Shown here: positions 63,684-64,000 of the stretch, one piece after another
Layout: every line of letters begins with the position of its first letter
Numbering within the stretch: the first letter of the stretch is position 1
Assembly: GCF_001653195.1 (NCBI RefSeq)
Contig: NZ_JXBB01000066.1
Location: 24,601-88,600, forward strand
Direction of reading: 5' to 3'
DNA length: 64,000 bases
DNA from: Hydrogenibacillus schlegelii
Lineage (GTDB): Bacteria; Bacillota; Bacilli; Thermicanales; DSM-22653
Translations under genes and position numbers: made by a program
Notes under the pieces: model-generated
Told to the model about the DNA's origin: nothing
Databases searched by the model: none
What the model saw: only the letters and a program-made list of their open reading frames with translations

Positions 63684-64000
63684 TCAGGCATTCACAACGT
63701 GCAGCATGGCCGGCTCAGTGGATTTCTGTTGTTCCTTCTTCCACTGCCAATACTCATCCATATTCAGGTAGCGGTGCCCAGTGGTCCACGTCTCGTCTAT
63801 CTCCATGAGTAGCGCTCCAAGCAACCGTATCACGGATTCCCGGTTGGGAAAGATGCGGATGACTCTTTCACGACGGCGAATCTCCTCGTTGAGTCGTTCC
63901 ACGCCGTTCGTGGTACGCAAGCGCCGCCGATAGCGATCCGGCAAGACCAGCACGGCCGTGACGTCGTCAAAGCCCTCCTCTAGCACCTTGACGGCCTTGG
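63684..64000 (-). mobile_element. IS256-family transposase, C-terminal part (cut by window edge)
   Basis: The last 105 or so residues of a Mutator/IS256 transposase. LRTTNGVERLNEEIRRRERV and IRIFPNRESVIRLLGALLME followed by GHRYLNMDEYW are the classic C-terminal signature, with the catalytic Glu in NGVERLNEE. The frame is intact as far as the window shows, unlike the relic at about 6.3 kb. Reading continues beyond 64000. Confidence 0.92.

Overview
The window comes from a high-G+C, endospore-forming, motile member of the Bacillales. The gene order is that of the Bacillus subtilis spoIIA-to-spoIIIA half of the chromosome: spoIIAB-spoIIAA-dacF, deoB-xerD-yqzK-fur-spoIIM, spo0A-spoIVB-recN-argR-yqxC-dxs-ispA-xseBA-folD-nusB-accCB-spoIIIAH to AA-efp-pepQ-aroQ-yqhR. 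The base composition is far higher in G+C than in Bacillus proper. A thermophilic lineage such as Hydrogenibacillus would fit, but that is inference; no rRNA gene is present to settle it. Nearly all genes lie on the minus strand.

Layout. 1-2.4 kb: start of the spoIIA operon and dacF. 2.7-9.2 kb: an accessory block inside the conserved dacF/deoB neighbourhood, made of a GtrA / GtrB-like / multi-membrane glycosyltransferase cassette, a decayed IS256-family transposase, and a plus-strand pair (an unrecognised 553-aa protein and a short-chain dehydrogenase). 9.3-19.7 kb: nucleoside and pentose salvage (pdp, deoB), xerD, DUF4227, alanine dehydrogenase, fur, a SpoIIM-like protein, a short SRP RNA, a DUF3866 gene and motAB. 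20-26.3 kb: a branched-chain amino acid catabolic operon (frameshifted leucine dehydrogenase, lpdV, bkdAA, bkdAB, bkdB) with a CcpA-like operator upstream. 26.6-29.9 kb: a small membrane protein and an overlapping trio steA / GT2 / MraY-like transferase. 30.1-45.8 kb: spo0A, spoIVB, then DNA repair, arginine control, isoprenoid precursor, folate and fatty-acid genes. 46-52 kb: the complete spoIIIA operon. 52-59.5 kb: efp, peptidase, dehydroquinase, a c-type cytochrome, a metallo-beta-lactamase-fold hydrolase, MntR and an exporter. 59.5-64 kb: a lower-G+C tail with small hypotheticals, a Lon-like protease fragment, IS3-like and IS256-family remnants and a methyl-accepting chemotaxis protein.

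Much of the window serves sporulation. Spo0A heads it; its promoter has an excellent sigma-H match with 0A boxes. SpoIIAA/AB control sigma-F in the forespore. SpoIVB, preceded by a textbook sigma-F/G promoter, signals to the mother cell, and SpoIIM and SpoIIIAA-AH act in engulfment and forespore feeding. Motility genes (motAB and the chemoreceptor) carry sigma-D-type -10 elements.

Main points for follow-up: the steA-GT2-GT4 trio; the unknown 553-aa protein with its SDR partner; the overlap of the DUF3866 stop codon with the SRP RNA gene; the one-base frameshift in leucine dehydrogenase; a 32-bp tandem repeat inside spoIIIA; and low-complexity insertions or tails in many otherwise conserved proteins. 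I found no CRISPR array, tRNA or rRNA.
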